Positions 1 to 10,538 of a stretch of DNA of 64,000 nucleotides are shown here, in pieces (the stretch's first letter is position 1; each line of letters opens with the position of its first letter). Origin of the DNA: Elymus sibiricus (lineage: Eukaryota > Streptophyta > Magnoliopsida > Poales > Poaceae); NCBI GenBank assembly GCA_039707655.1, contig CM077676.1:191948936-192012935 (forward strand), written 5' to 3'. The notes beneath the pieces were generated by a model. It had not been told where the DNA came from. It saw nothing but the letters and a program-made list of their open reading frames with translations, and ran no database searches. A program made the translations under genes and the position numbers.

Positions 1-627
1 ACTGCCACCCTGTCTAAATTAGGGTTATGCGAGTCGAGGCGGACGTCGTCGCGGTAGCGACGACGGACGCCGAGACGAGCACGTGACACCACTGCCACCC
101 TGTCTAACTTTGGGTTACGTGAGTCGAGGCGGACGTCGTCGCGATAGCGACGACGGACGCCGAGACGAGCACGTGACAACACTGCCACCCTGGCTAACTT
201 AGGGTTACGCGAGTCGAGGCGGACGTCGTCGCGGTAGCGACGACGGGCGCCGAGACGAGCACGTGACACCACCGCCACCCTATCTATCTTAGGGTTACGC
301 GAGTCGAGGCAGACGTCGTCGCGGTAGCGACGACGGACGCCTAGACGAGCACGTGACACCACTGCCACCCTGGCTATCTTAGGGTTACGCGAGTCGAGGC
401 GGACGTCGTCGCGGTAGCGACGACGGACGCCGAGACGAGCACGTGACACCACCGCCACCCTGTCTAACTTAGGGTTACGCGTGTCGAGGCGGACGTCGTC
501 GCGGTAGCGACGACGGACGCCGAGACGAGCACGTGACACCACCGCCACCCTGTCTAAATTAGGGTTACGCGAGTCGAGGCTGACATCGTCGTGGTAGCGA
601 TGACGGACGCCGAGACGAGCACGTGAC
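1..627 (-). repeat. HOR block L4 (partial, cut by window start)
   Basis: About seven monomers belonging to a block whose remainder lies outside the window. The 5'-most monomer (minus-strand sense, high coordinates) has the GTGGTAG loop change near 571 that L3 also has near 3150, so L4 looks like another copy of the L3 block type. Neither 66- nor 89-bp monomers are visible in this part. Confidence 0.85.
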
Positions 628-3188
628 TTCACCGCCACCCTATTTAACTTAGGGTTAACGAGTCGAGGCGGACGTCGTCGCGGTAGCGACGACGGACGCC
701 GAGACGAGCACGTGACACCACCGCCACCCTGTCTAACCTAGGGTTACGCGAGTCGAGGCAGACGTCGAGACGAGCACGTGACACCACTGCCACCCTGTCT
801 AACTTAGGGTTACGCGAGTCGAGGCGGACGTCTTTGCGGTAGCGACGACGGACGCCGAGATGAGCATGTGACGCCACCGCCACCCTATCTATCTTAGCGT
901 TACGCGAGTCGAGGCGAACGTCGTCGCGGTAGCGACGACGGACGCCAAGACGAGCACAAGACACCACCGCCACCGCGTCTATCTTAGCGTTACGCGAGTC
1001 GAGGCGGACGTCGTCGCGGTAGCGACGACGGACGCCGAGACGAGCACGTTACACCACCGCCACCCTGTCTAACTTAGGGTTAAGCGAGTCGAGGCGGACG
1101 TCGTCGCGGTAGCGACGACGGACGCCGAGACGAGCACGTGACACCAATGCCACCCTGTCTAAGTTAGGGTTACGCGAGTCGAGGCGGACGTCGTCGCGGT
1201 AGCGACGACGGACGCCGAGACGAGCATGTGACAACACCGCCACCCTGTCTATCTTAGGGTTACGCGAGTCAAGGCAGACGTCGTCGCGGTAGCGACGACG
1301 GACGCCGAGACGAGCACGTGACACCACTGCCACCCTGTCCATCTTAGGGTTACGCGAGTCGAGGCGGACGTCGTTGCGGTAGCGACGACGGACGCCGAGA
1401 CGAGCACGTGACACCAATGCCACCCTGTCTAACTTAGGGTTACGCGAGTCGAGGCGGACGCCGTCGCGGTAGCGACGACGGACGCCGAGACGATCACGTG
1501 ACACCACCGCCACCCTGTCAAACTTAGGGTTATGCGAGTCGAGGCGGACGTCGTCGCGGTAGCGACGACGGACGCCGAGACGAGCACGTGACAACACCGC
1601 CACCCTGTCTATCTTAGGGTTACGCGAGTCAAGGCAGACGTCGTCGCGGTAGCGACGACGGACGCCGAGACGAGCACGTGACACCACTGCCACCCTGTCC
1701 ATCTTAGGGTTACGCGAGTCGAGGCGGACGTCGTCGCGGTAGCGACGACGGACGCCGAGACGAGCACGTGACACCAATGCCACCCTGTCTAACTTAGGGT
1801 TACGCGAGTCGAGGCGGACGTCGTTGCGGTAGCGACGACGGACGCCGAGACGAGCACGTGACACCACCGCCACCCTGTCTAACTTAGGGTTATGCGAGTC
1901 GAGGCGGACGTCGTCGCGGTAGCGACGACGGACGCCGAGACGAGCATGTGACACCACCGCCACCCTATCCATCTTAGCGTTACGCGAGTCGAGGCGGACG
2001 TCGTCGCGGTAGCGACGACAGACGCCTAGACAAGCACGTGACACCACTGCCACCCTGTCTAAATTAGGGTTACGCGAGTCGAGACGGACGTCGTCGCGGT
2101 AGCGACGACGGACGCCGAGACGAGCACGTGACACCACTGCCACCCTGTCTAACTTTGGGTTACGTGAGTCGAGGCGGACGTCGTCGCGGTAGCGACGACG
2201 GACGCCGAGACGAGCACGTGACAACACTGCCACCCTGGCTAACTTAGGGTTACGCGAGTCGAGGCGGACGTCGTCGCGGTAGCGACGACGGGCGCCGAGA
2301 CGAGCACGTGACACCACTGCCACCCTGGCTAACTTAGGGTTACGCGAGTCGAGGCGGATGTCGTCGCGGTAGCGATGACGAATGCCGAGACGAGCACGTG
2401 ACACCACCGCCACCCTGTCTAACTTAGGGTTAAGCGAGTCGAGGCGGACGTCGTCGCGGTAGCGATGACGGACGCCGACACGAGCACGTGACACCACCGC
2501 CACCCTATCTAACTTAGGGTTACGCGAGTTGAGGCGGACGTCGAGACGAGCACGTGACACCACTGCCACCCTGTCTAACTTAGGGATACGCGAGTCGAGG
2601 GGGACGTCTTCGCGGTAGCGACGACGGATGCCGAGACGAGCACGTGACAACACTGCCACCCTGGCTAACTTAGGGTTACGCGAGTCGAGGCAGACGTCGT
2701 CGCGGTAGCGACGACGGACGCCGAGACGAGCACATGACAACACTGCCACCCTGTCTAACTTAGGGTTACGCGAGTCGAGGCAGACGTCGTCGCGGTAGCG
2801 ACGACGGGCGCCGAGACGAGCACGTGACACCACCGCCACCCTGTCTATCTTAGGGTTACGCGAGTCGAGGCAGACGTCGTCGCGGTAGCGACGACGGACG
2901 CCTAGACGAGCACGTGACACCACTGCCACCCTGGCTATCTTAGGGTTACGCGAGTTGAGGCGGACGTCGTCGCGGTAGCGACGACGGACGCCGAGACGAG
3001 CACGTGACACCACCGCCACCCTGTCTAACTTAGGGTTACGCGTGTCGAGGCGGACGTCGTCGCGGTAGCGACGACGGACGCCGAGACGAGCACGTGACAC
3101 CACCGCCACCCTGTCTAAATTAGGGTTACGCGAGTCGAGGCTGACATCGTCGTGGTAGCGATGACGGACGCCGAGACGAGCACGTGAC
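628..3188 (-). repeat. HOR block L3 (2561 bp, 29 monomers)
   Basis: 26 x 90 + 2 x 66 + 89 bp. The 66-bp monomers are at 717-782 and 2493-2558 and the 89-bp monomer is at 628-716. It contains two monomers with the GGGCGCC change (Gly-Ala in the open frame), seven monomers apart. It is the closest match to block R1 on the opposite arm, which lacks exactly the 606 bp between those two. An in-frame TAA lies at about 1049. Confidence 0.9.
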
Positions 3189-5389
3189 TTCACCGCCACC
3201 CTATTTAACTTAGGGTTAACGAGTCGAGGCGGACGTCGTCGCGGTAGCGACGACAGACGCCGAGACGAGCACGTGACACCACCGCCACCCTGTCTAACCT
3301 AGGGTTACGCGAGTCGAGGCAGACGTCGAGACGAGCACGTGACACCACTGCCACCCTGTCTAACTTAGGGTTACGCGAGTCGAGGCGGACGTCTTTGCGG
3401 TAGCGACGACGGACGCCGAGATGAGCATGTGACGCCACCGCCACCCTATCTATCTTAGCGTTACGCGAGTCGAGGCGAACGTCATCGCGGTAGCGATGAC
3501 GGACGCCAAGACGAGCACATGACACCACCGCCACCCTGTCTATCTTAGCGTTACGCGAGTCGAGGCGGACGTCGTCGCGGTAGCGACGACGGACGCCGAG
3601 ACGAGCACGTGACACCACCGCCACCCTGTCTAACTTAGGGTTAAGCGAGTCGAGGCGGACGTCGTCGCGGTAGCGACGACGGACGCCGAGACGAGCACGT
3701 GACACCAATGCCACCCTGTCTAAGTTAGGGTTACGCGAGTCGAGGCGGACGTCGTCGCGCTAGCGACGACGGACGCCGAGACGAGCACGTGACAACACCG
3801 CCACCCTGTCTATCTTAGGGTTACGCGAGTCAAGGCAGACGTCGTCGCGGTAGCGACGACGGACGCCGAGACGAGCACGTGACACCACTGCCACCCTGTC
3901 CATCTTAGGGTTACGCGAGTCGAGGCGGACGTCGTTGCGGTAGCGACGACGGACGCCGAGACGAGCACGTGACACCAATGCCACCCTGTCTAACTTAGGG
4001 TTACGCGAGTCGAGGCGGACGTCGTCGCGGTAGCGACGACGGACGCCGAGACGAGCACGTGACACCACCGCCACCCTGTCTAACTTAGGGTTATGCGAGT
4101 CGAGGCGGACGTCGTCGCGGTAGCGACGACGGACGCCGAGACGAGCACGTGACAACACCGCCACCCTGTCTATCTTAGGGTTACGCGAGTCAAGGCAGAC
4201 GTCGTCGCGGTAGCGACGACGGACGCCGAGACGAGCACGTGACACCACCGCCACCCTATCTATCTTAGCGTTACGCGAGTCGAGGCGGACGTCGTCGCGG
4301 TAGCGACGACAGACGCCTAGACAAGCACGTGACACCACTGCCACCCTGTCTAAATTAGGGTTACGCGAGTCGAGACGGACGTCGTCGCGGTAGCGACGAC
4401 GGACGCCGAGACGAGCACGTGACACCACTGCCACCCTGTCTAACTTTGGGTTACGTGAGTCGAGGCGGACGTCGTCGCGGTAGCGACGACGGACGCCGAG
4501 ACGAGCACGTGACAACACTGCCACCCTGGCTAACTTAGGGTTACACGAGTCGAGGCGGACGTCGTCGCGGTAGCGACGACGGGCGCCGAGACGAGCACGT
4601 GACACCACTGCCACCCTGGCTAACTTAGGGTTACGCGAGTCGAGGCGGACGTCGTCGCGGTAGCGATGACGAATGCCGAGACGAGCACGTGACACCACCG
4701 CCACCCTGTCTAACTTAGGGTTAAGCGAGTCGAGGCGGACGTCGTCGCGGTAGCGATGACGGACGCCGACACGAGCACGTGACACCACCGCCACCCTGTC
4801 TAACTTAGGGTTACGCGAGTTGAGGCGGACGTCGAGACGAGCACGTGACACCACTGCCACCCTGTCTAACTTAGGGATACGCGAGTCGAGGGGGACGTCT
4901 TCGCGGTAGCGACGACGGATGCCGAGACGAGCACGTGACAACACTGCCACCCTGGCTAACTTAGGGTTACGCGAGTCGAGGCAGACGTCGTCGCGGTAGC
5001 GACGACGGACGCCGAGACGAGCACATGACAACACTGCCACCCTGTCTAACTTAGGGTTACGCGAGTCGAGGCCGACGTCGTCGCGGTAGCGACGACGGAC
5101 GCCTAGACGAGCACGTGACACCACTACCACCCTGGCTATCTTAGGGTTACGCGAGTCGAGGCGGACGTCGTCGCGGTAGCGACGACGGACGCCGAGACGA
5201 GCACGTGACACCACCGCCACCCTGTCTAACTTAGGGTTACGCGTGTCGAGGCGGACGTCGTCGCGGTAGCGACGACGGACGCCGAGACGAGCACGTGACA
5301 CCACCGCCACCCTGTCTAAATTAGGGTTACGCGAGTCGAGGCTGACATCGTCGCGGTAGCGATGACGGACGCCGAGACGAGCACGTGAC
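3189..5389 (-). repeat. HOR block L2 (2201 bp, 25 monomers)
   Basis: 22 x 90 + 2 x 66 + 89 bp, with 66-bp monomers at 3278-3343 and 4784-4849. Its low-coordinate end carries CCTAGGGTTACG in the 66-bp monomer and the GACGCCACC change near 3431. Both are shared with block R0 of the inverted arm and with 717-880, but not with L0. The rest is very close to L1, including a CCACTACCACC variant at 5102. An in-frame TAG (TAC to TAG in the loop) lies near 3757. Confidence 0.9.
3480..3501 (-). other. Hairpin with paired substitutions in both arms
   Basis: Reading the minus strand, the arms are CGTCATCGC and GCGATGACG with loop TACC. Both arms differ from consensus at the partner positions, so all 9 bp still pair. 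Elsewhere single-arm changes (GTCATCGC or GCGATGACG alone) leave a mismatch. One occurrence is not evidence of selection. Confidence 0.6.
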
Positions 5390-7140
5390 TTCACCGCCAC
5401 CCTATTTAACTTAGGGTTAACGAGTCGAGGCGGACGTCGTCGCGGTAGCGACGACGGACGCCGAGACGAGCACGTGACACCACCGCCACCCTGTCTAACT
5501 TAGGGTTACGCGAGTCGAGGCGGACGTCGAGACGAGCACGTGACACCACTGCCACCCTGTCTAACTTAGGGTTACGCGAGTCGAGGCGGACGTCTTTGCG
5601 GTAGCGACGACGGACGCCGAGACGAGCACGTGACACCAATGCCACCCTGTCTAACTTAGGGTTACGCGAGTCGAGGCGGACGTCGTCGCGGTAGCGACGA
5701 CGGACGCCGAGACGAGCACGTGACACCACCGCCACCCTGTCTAACTTAGGGTTATGCGAGTCGAGGCGGACGTCGTCGCGGTAGCGACGACGGACGCCGA
5801 GACGAGCACGTGACAACACCGCCACCCTGTCTATCTTAGGGTTACGCGAGTCAAGGCAGACGTCGTCGCGGTAGCGACGACGGACGCCGAGACGAGCACG
5901 TGACACCAATGCCACCCTGTCTAACTTAGGGTTACGCGAGTCGAGGCGGACGTCGTCGCGGTAGCGACGACGGACGCCGAGACGAGCACGTGACACCACC
6001 GCCACCCTATCTATCTTAGCGTTACGCGAGTCGAGGCGGACGTCGTCGCGGTAGCGACGACAGACGCCTAGACAAGCACGTGACACCACTGCCACCCTGT
6101 CTAAATTAGGGTTACGCGAGTCGAGACGGACGTCGTCGCGGTAGCGACGACGGACGCCGAGACGAGCACGTGACACCACTGCCACCCTGTCTAACTTTGG
6201 GTTACGTGAGTCGAGGCGGACGTCGTCGCGGTAGCGACGACGGACGCCGAGACGAGCACGTGACAACACTGCCACCCTGGCTAACTTAGGGTTACACGAG
6301 TCGAAGCGGACGTCGTCGCGGTAGCGACGACGGGCGCCGAGACGAGCACGTGACACCACTGCCACCCTGGCTAACTTAGGGTTACGCGAGTCGAGGCGGA
6401 CGTCGTCGCGGTAGCGATGACGAATGCCGAGACGAGCACGTGACACCACCGCCACCCTGTCTAACTTAGGGTTAAGCGAGTCGAGGCGGACGTCGTCGCG
6501 GTAGCGATGACGGACGCCGACACGAGCACGTGACACCACCGCCACCCTGTCTAACTTAGGGTTACGCGAGTTGAGGCGGACGTCGAGACGAGCACGTGAC
6601 ACCACTGCCACCCTGTCTAACTTAGGGATACGCGAGTCGAGGGGGACGTCTTCGCGGTAGCGACGACGGATGCCGAGACGAGCACGTGACAACACTGCCA
6701 CCCTGGCTAACTTAGGGTGACGCGAGTCGAGGCAGACGTCGTCGCGGTAGCGACGACGGACGCCGAGACGAGCACATGACAACACTGCCACCCTGTCTAA
6801 CTTAGGGTTACGCGAGTCGAGGCAGACGTCGTCGCGGTAGCGACGACGGACGCCTAGACGAGCACGTGACACCACTACCACCCTGGCTATCTTAGGGTTA
6901 CGCGAGTCGAGGCGGACGTCGTCGCGGTAGCGACGACGGACGCCGAGACGAGCACGTGACACCACCGCCACCCTGTCTAACTTAGGGTTACGCGTGTCGA
7001 GGCGGACGTCGTCGCGGTAGCGACGACGGACGCCGAGACGAGCACGTGACACCACCGCCACCCTGTCTAAATTAGGGTTACGCGAGTCGAGGCTGACATC
7101 GTCGCGGTAGCGATGACGGACGCCGAGACGAGCACGTGAC
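5390..7140 (-). repeat. HOR block L1 (1751 bp, 20 monomers)
   Basis: 17 x 90 + 2 x 66 + 89 bp, with 66-bp monomers at 5479-5544 and 6535-6600. It is near-identical to L2 over most of its length and shares that block's private CCACTACCACC change (6873), so L1 and L2 look like a recent tandem duplication. Confidence 0.9.
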
Positions 7141-7842
7141 TTCACCGCCACCCTATTTAACTTAGGGTTAACGAGTCGAGGCGGACGTCGTCGCGGTAGC
7201 GACGACGGACGCCGAGACGAGCACGTGACACCACCGCCACCCTGTCTAACTTAGGGTTACGCGAGTCGAGGCGGACGTCGAGACGAGCACGTGACACCAC
7301 TGCCACCCTGTCTAACTTAGGGTTACGCGAGTCGAGGCGGACGTCTTTGCGGTAGCGACGACGGACGCCGAGATGAGCATGTGACACCACCGCCACCCTA
7401 TCTATCTTAGCGTTACGCGAGTCGAGGCGAACGTCGTCGCGGTAGCGACGACGGACGCCAAGACGAGCACATGACACCACCGCCACCCTGTCTATCTTAG
7501 CGTTACGCGAGTCGAGGCGGACGTCGTCGCGGTAGCGACGACGGACGCCGAGACGAGCACGTGACACCACCGCCACCCTGTCTAACTTAGGGTTAAGCGA
7601 GTCGAGGCGGACGTCGTCGCGGTAGCGACGACGGACGCCGAGACGAGCACGTGACACCAATGCCACCCTGTCTAACTTAGGGTTACGCGAGTCGAGGCGG
7701 ACGTCGTCGCGGTAGCGACGACGGACGCCGAGACGAGCACGTGACAATACCGCCACCCTGTCTATCTTAGGGTTACGCGAGTCAAGGCAGACGTCGTCGC
7801 GGTAGCGACGACGGACGCCGAGACGAGCACGTGACACCACTG
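7141..7842 (-). repeat. HOR block L0 (partial, abuts inversion)
   Basis: Eight monomers: 89 bp (7141-7229), 66 bp (7230-7295) and six of 90 bp up to 7835, then 7 bp of the next monomer before the orientation switch. Monomer order mirrors R0 one for one, but R0 carries diagnostic variants of the more distal L2/L3 blocks. Confidence 0.9.
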
Positions 7843-7912
7843 CTCGTCTCGGCGTCCGTGCAGTGGTGTCACGTGCTCGTCTCGGCGTGGTGTCACGTGC
7901 TCGTCTCGGCGT
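7811..7912. other. Array inversion junction with nested inverted repeats
   Basis: Monomer orientation flips here. 7811-7829 is the exact reverse complement of 7841-7859 (19 bp, 11-nt spacer), and 7815-7842 is the exact reverse complement of 7861-7888 (28 bp). An 18-bp segment (7843-7860) lies between the second pair. A 24-bp direct duplication follows (7865-7888 and 7889-7912), leaving a 24-bp monomer fragment at 7868-7891. Nested overlapping inverted repeats plus a short duplication suggest template switching during replication or repair. Confidence 0.88.
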
Positions 7913-8583
7913 CCGTCGTCTCTACCGCGACGACGTCTGCCTTGACTCGCGTAACCCTAAGATAGACAGGGTGGCGGTGTTGTCACGTGCTCGTCTCGGC
8001 GTCCGTCGTCGCTACCGCGACGACGTCCGCCTCGACTCGCGTAACCCTAAGTTAGACAGGGTGGCATTGGTGTCACGTGCTCGTCTCGGCGTCCGTCGTC
8101 GCGGCGACGACGTCCGCCTCGACTCGCTTAACCCTAAGTTAGACAGGGTGGCGGTGGTGTCACGTGCTCGTCTCGGCGTCCGTCGTCGCTACCGCGACGA
8201 CGTCCGCCTCGACTCGCGTAACGCTAAGATAGACAGGGTGGCGGTGGTGTCATGTGCTCGTCTTGGCGTCCGTCGTCGCTACCGCGACGACGTTCGCCTC
8301 GACTCGCGTAACGCTAAGATAGATAGGGTGGCGGTGGCGTCACAAGCTCATCTCGGCGTCCGTCGTCGCTACCGCGACGACGTCCGCCTCGACTCGCGTA
8401 ACCCTAAGTTAGACAGGGTGGCAGTGGTGTCACGTGCTCGTCTCGACGTCTGCCTCGACTCGCGTAACCCTAGGTTAGACAGGGTGGCGGTGGTGTCACG
8501 TGCTCGTCTCGGCGTCCGTCGTCGCTACCGCGACGACGTCCGCCTCGACTCGTTAACCCTAAGTTAAATAGGGTGGCGGTGAA
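7892..8583 (+). repeat. HOR block R0 (partial, abuts inversion)
   Basis: Eight monomers: five of 90 bp, one of 87 bp (near 8100, where the TACC loop region has lost 3 bp, leaving CGTCGCGGCGACG), a 66-bp monomer (8429-8494) and the 89-bp terminator. The 66-bp monomer has CCCTAGGTTA and the preceding monomer has GTGGCGTCACA, matching L2/L3 ends rather than L0. Confidence 0.9.
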
Positions 8584-10538
8584 GTCACATGCTCGTCTCG
8601 GCGTCCGTCATCGCTACCACGACGATGTCAGCCTCGACTCGCGTAACCCTAATTTAGACAGGGTGGCGGTGGTGTCACGTGCTCGTCTCGGCGTCCGTCG
8701 TCGCTACCGCGACGACGTCCGCCTCGACACGCGTAACCCTAAGTTAGACAGGGTGGCGGTGGTGTCACGTGCTCGTGTCGGCGTCCGTCGTCGCTACCGC
8801 GACGACGTCCGCCTCGACTCGCGTAACCCTAAGATAGCCAGGGTGGCAGTGGTGTCACGTGCTCGTCTAGGCGTCCGTCGTCGCTACCGCGACGACGTCT
8901 GCCTCGACTCGCGTAACCCTAAGATAGACAGGGTGGCGGTGGTGTCACGTGCTCGTCTCGGCGCCCGTCGTCGCTACCGCGGCGACGTCCGCCTCGACTC
9001 GCGTAACCCTAAGTTAGCCAGGGTGGCCGTGTTGTCACGTGCTCGTCTCGGCGTCCGTCGTCGCTATCGCGACGACGTCCGCCTCGACTCACGTAACCCA
9101 AAGTTAGACAGGGTGGCAGTGGTGTCACGTGCTCGTCTCGGCGTCCGTCGTCGCTACCGCGACGACGTCCGCCTCGACTCGCATAACCCTAATTTAGACA
9201 GGGTGGCAGTGGTGTCACGTGTTCGTCTAGGCGTCTGTCGTCGCTACCGCGACGACGTCCGCCTCGACTCGCATAACCCTAAGTTAGACAGGGTGGCGGT
9301 GGTGTCACGTGCTCGTCTCGGCGTCCGTCGTCGCTACCGCGCTGACGTCCGCCTCGACTCGCGTAACCCTAAGTTAGACAGGGTGGCATTGGTGTCACGT
9401 GCTCGTCTCTGCGTCCGTCGTCGCTACCGCGACGACGTCCGCCTCGACTCGCATAACCCTAAGATGGACAGGGTGGCAGTGGTGTCACGTGCTCGTCTCG
9501 GCGTCCGTCGTCGCTACCGCGACGACGTCTGCCTTGACTCGCGTAACCCTAAGATAGACAGGGTGGCGGTGTTGTCACGTGCTCGTCTCGGCGTCCGTCG
9601 TCGCTACCGCGATGACGTCCGCCTCGACTCGCATAACCCTAAGTTAGACAGGGTGGCGGTGGTGTCACGTGCTCGTCTCGGCGTCCATCGTCGCTACCGC
9701 GACGACGTCCGCCTCGACTCGCGTAACCCTAAGTTAGACAGGGTGGCATTGGTGTCACGTGCTCGTCTCGGCGTCCGTCGTCGCTACCGCGACGACGTCC
9801 GCCTCGACTCGCGTAACCCTAAGATGGACAGGGTGGCAGTGGTGTCACGTGCTCGTCTCGACGTCCGTCGTCGCTACCGCGACGACGTCTGCCTTGACTC
9901 GCGTAACCCTAAGATAGACAGGGTGGCGGTGTTGTCACGTGCTCGTCTCGGCGTCCGTCGTCGCTACCGCGACGACGTCCGCCTCGACTCGCGTAACCCT
10001 AAGTTAGACAGGGTGGCATTGGTGTCACGTGCTCGTCTCGGCGTCCGTCGTCCCTACCGCGACGACGTCCGCCTCAACTCGCTTAACCCTAAGTTAGACA
10101 GGGTGGCGGTGGTGTCACGTGCTCGTCTCGGCGTCCGTCGTCGCTACCTCGACGACGTCCGCCTCGACTCGCGTAACGCTAAGATAGACAGGGTGGCGGT
10201 GGTGTCATGTGCTCGTCTTGGCGTCCGTCGTCGCTACCGCGACGACGTTCGCCTCGACTCGCGTAACGCTAAGATAGATAGGGTGGCGGTGGTGTCACAT
10301 GCTCATCTCGGCGTCCGTCGTCGCTACCGCAAAGACGTCCGCCTCGACTCGCGTAACCCTAAGTTAGACAGGGTGGCAGTGGTGTCACGTGCTCGTCTCG
10401 ACGTCCGCCTCGACTAGCGTAACCCTAAGTTAGACAGGGTGGCGGTCGTGTCACGTGCTCGTCTCGGCGTCCGTCGTCGCTACCGCGACGACGTCCGCCT
10501 CGACTCGTTAACCCTAAGTTAAATAGGGTGGCGGTGAA
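8584..10538 (+). repeat. HOR block R1 (1955 bp, 22 monomers)
   Basis: 20 x 90 + 66 + 89 bp. It starts with the CATCGCTACCACG loop variant also found in L3 and L4. Compared with L3 it lacks seven monomers (6 x 90 + 66 = 606 bp) between two GGCGCCC-bearing monomers, consistent with unequal exchange inside the block. A TAG from TCG lies at about 10415 in the last 66-bp monomer. Confidence 0.9.

Larger units (their letters stand above)
1..7842 (-). repeat. Left arm of 90-bp satellite array (inverted orientation)
   Basis: Continuous tandem array of about 89 monomers, read on the minus strand relative to the right-hand array. The plus strand shows TTAGGGTTA once per monomer, then a GCGACGACG/CGTCGTCGC-type inverted repeat and the palindrome CACGTG. 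HOR blocks are set off by an 89-bp monomer at their low-coordinate end (at 628-716, 3189-3277, 5390-5478 and 7141-7229), each next to a 66-bp monomer. No gene or foreign insertion is visible in this stretch. Satellite identity is seen directly; its chromosomal location is unknown. Confidence 0.97.

Noticed and set aside
7811..7912. Transposon terminal inverted repeats or an attachment site
   Set aside because: The inverted repeats are ordinary monomer sequence in opposite orientation, with no transposase, target-site duplication pattern or cargo.
7141..8583. Simple sequencing fold-back artefact
   Set aside because: The two arms differ by several substitutions, a 3-bp deletion and an 18-bp filler, and R0 matches distal blocks rather than L0. 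An assembly join of two real sequences cannot be excluded without reads.
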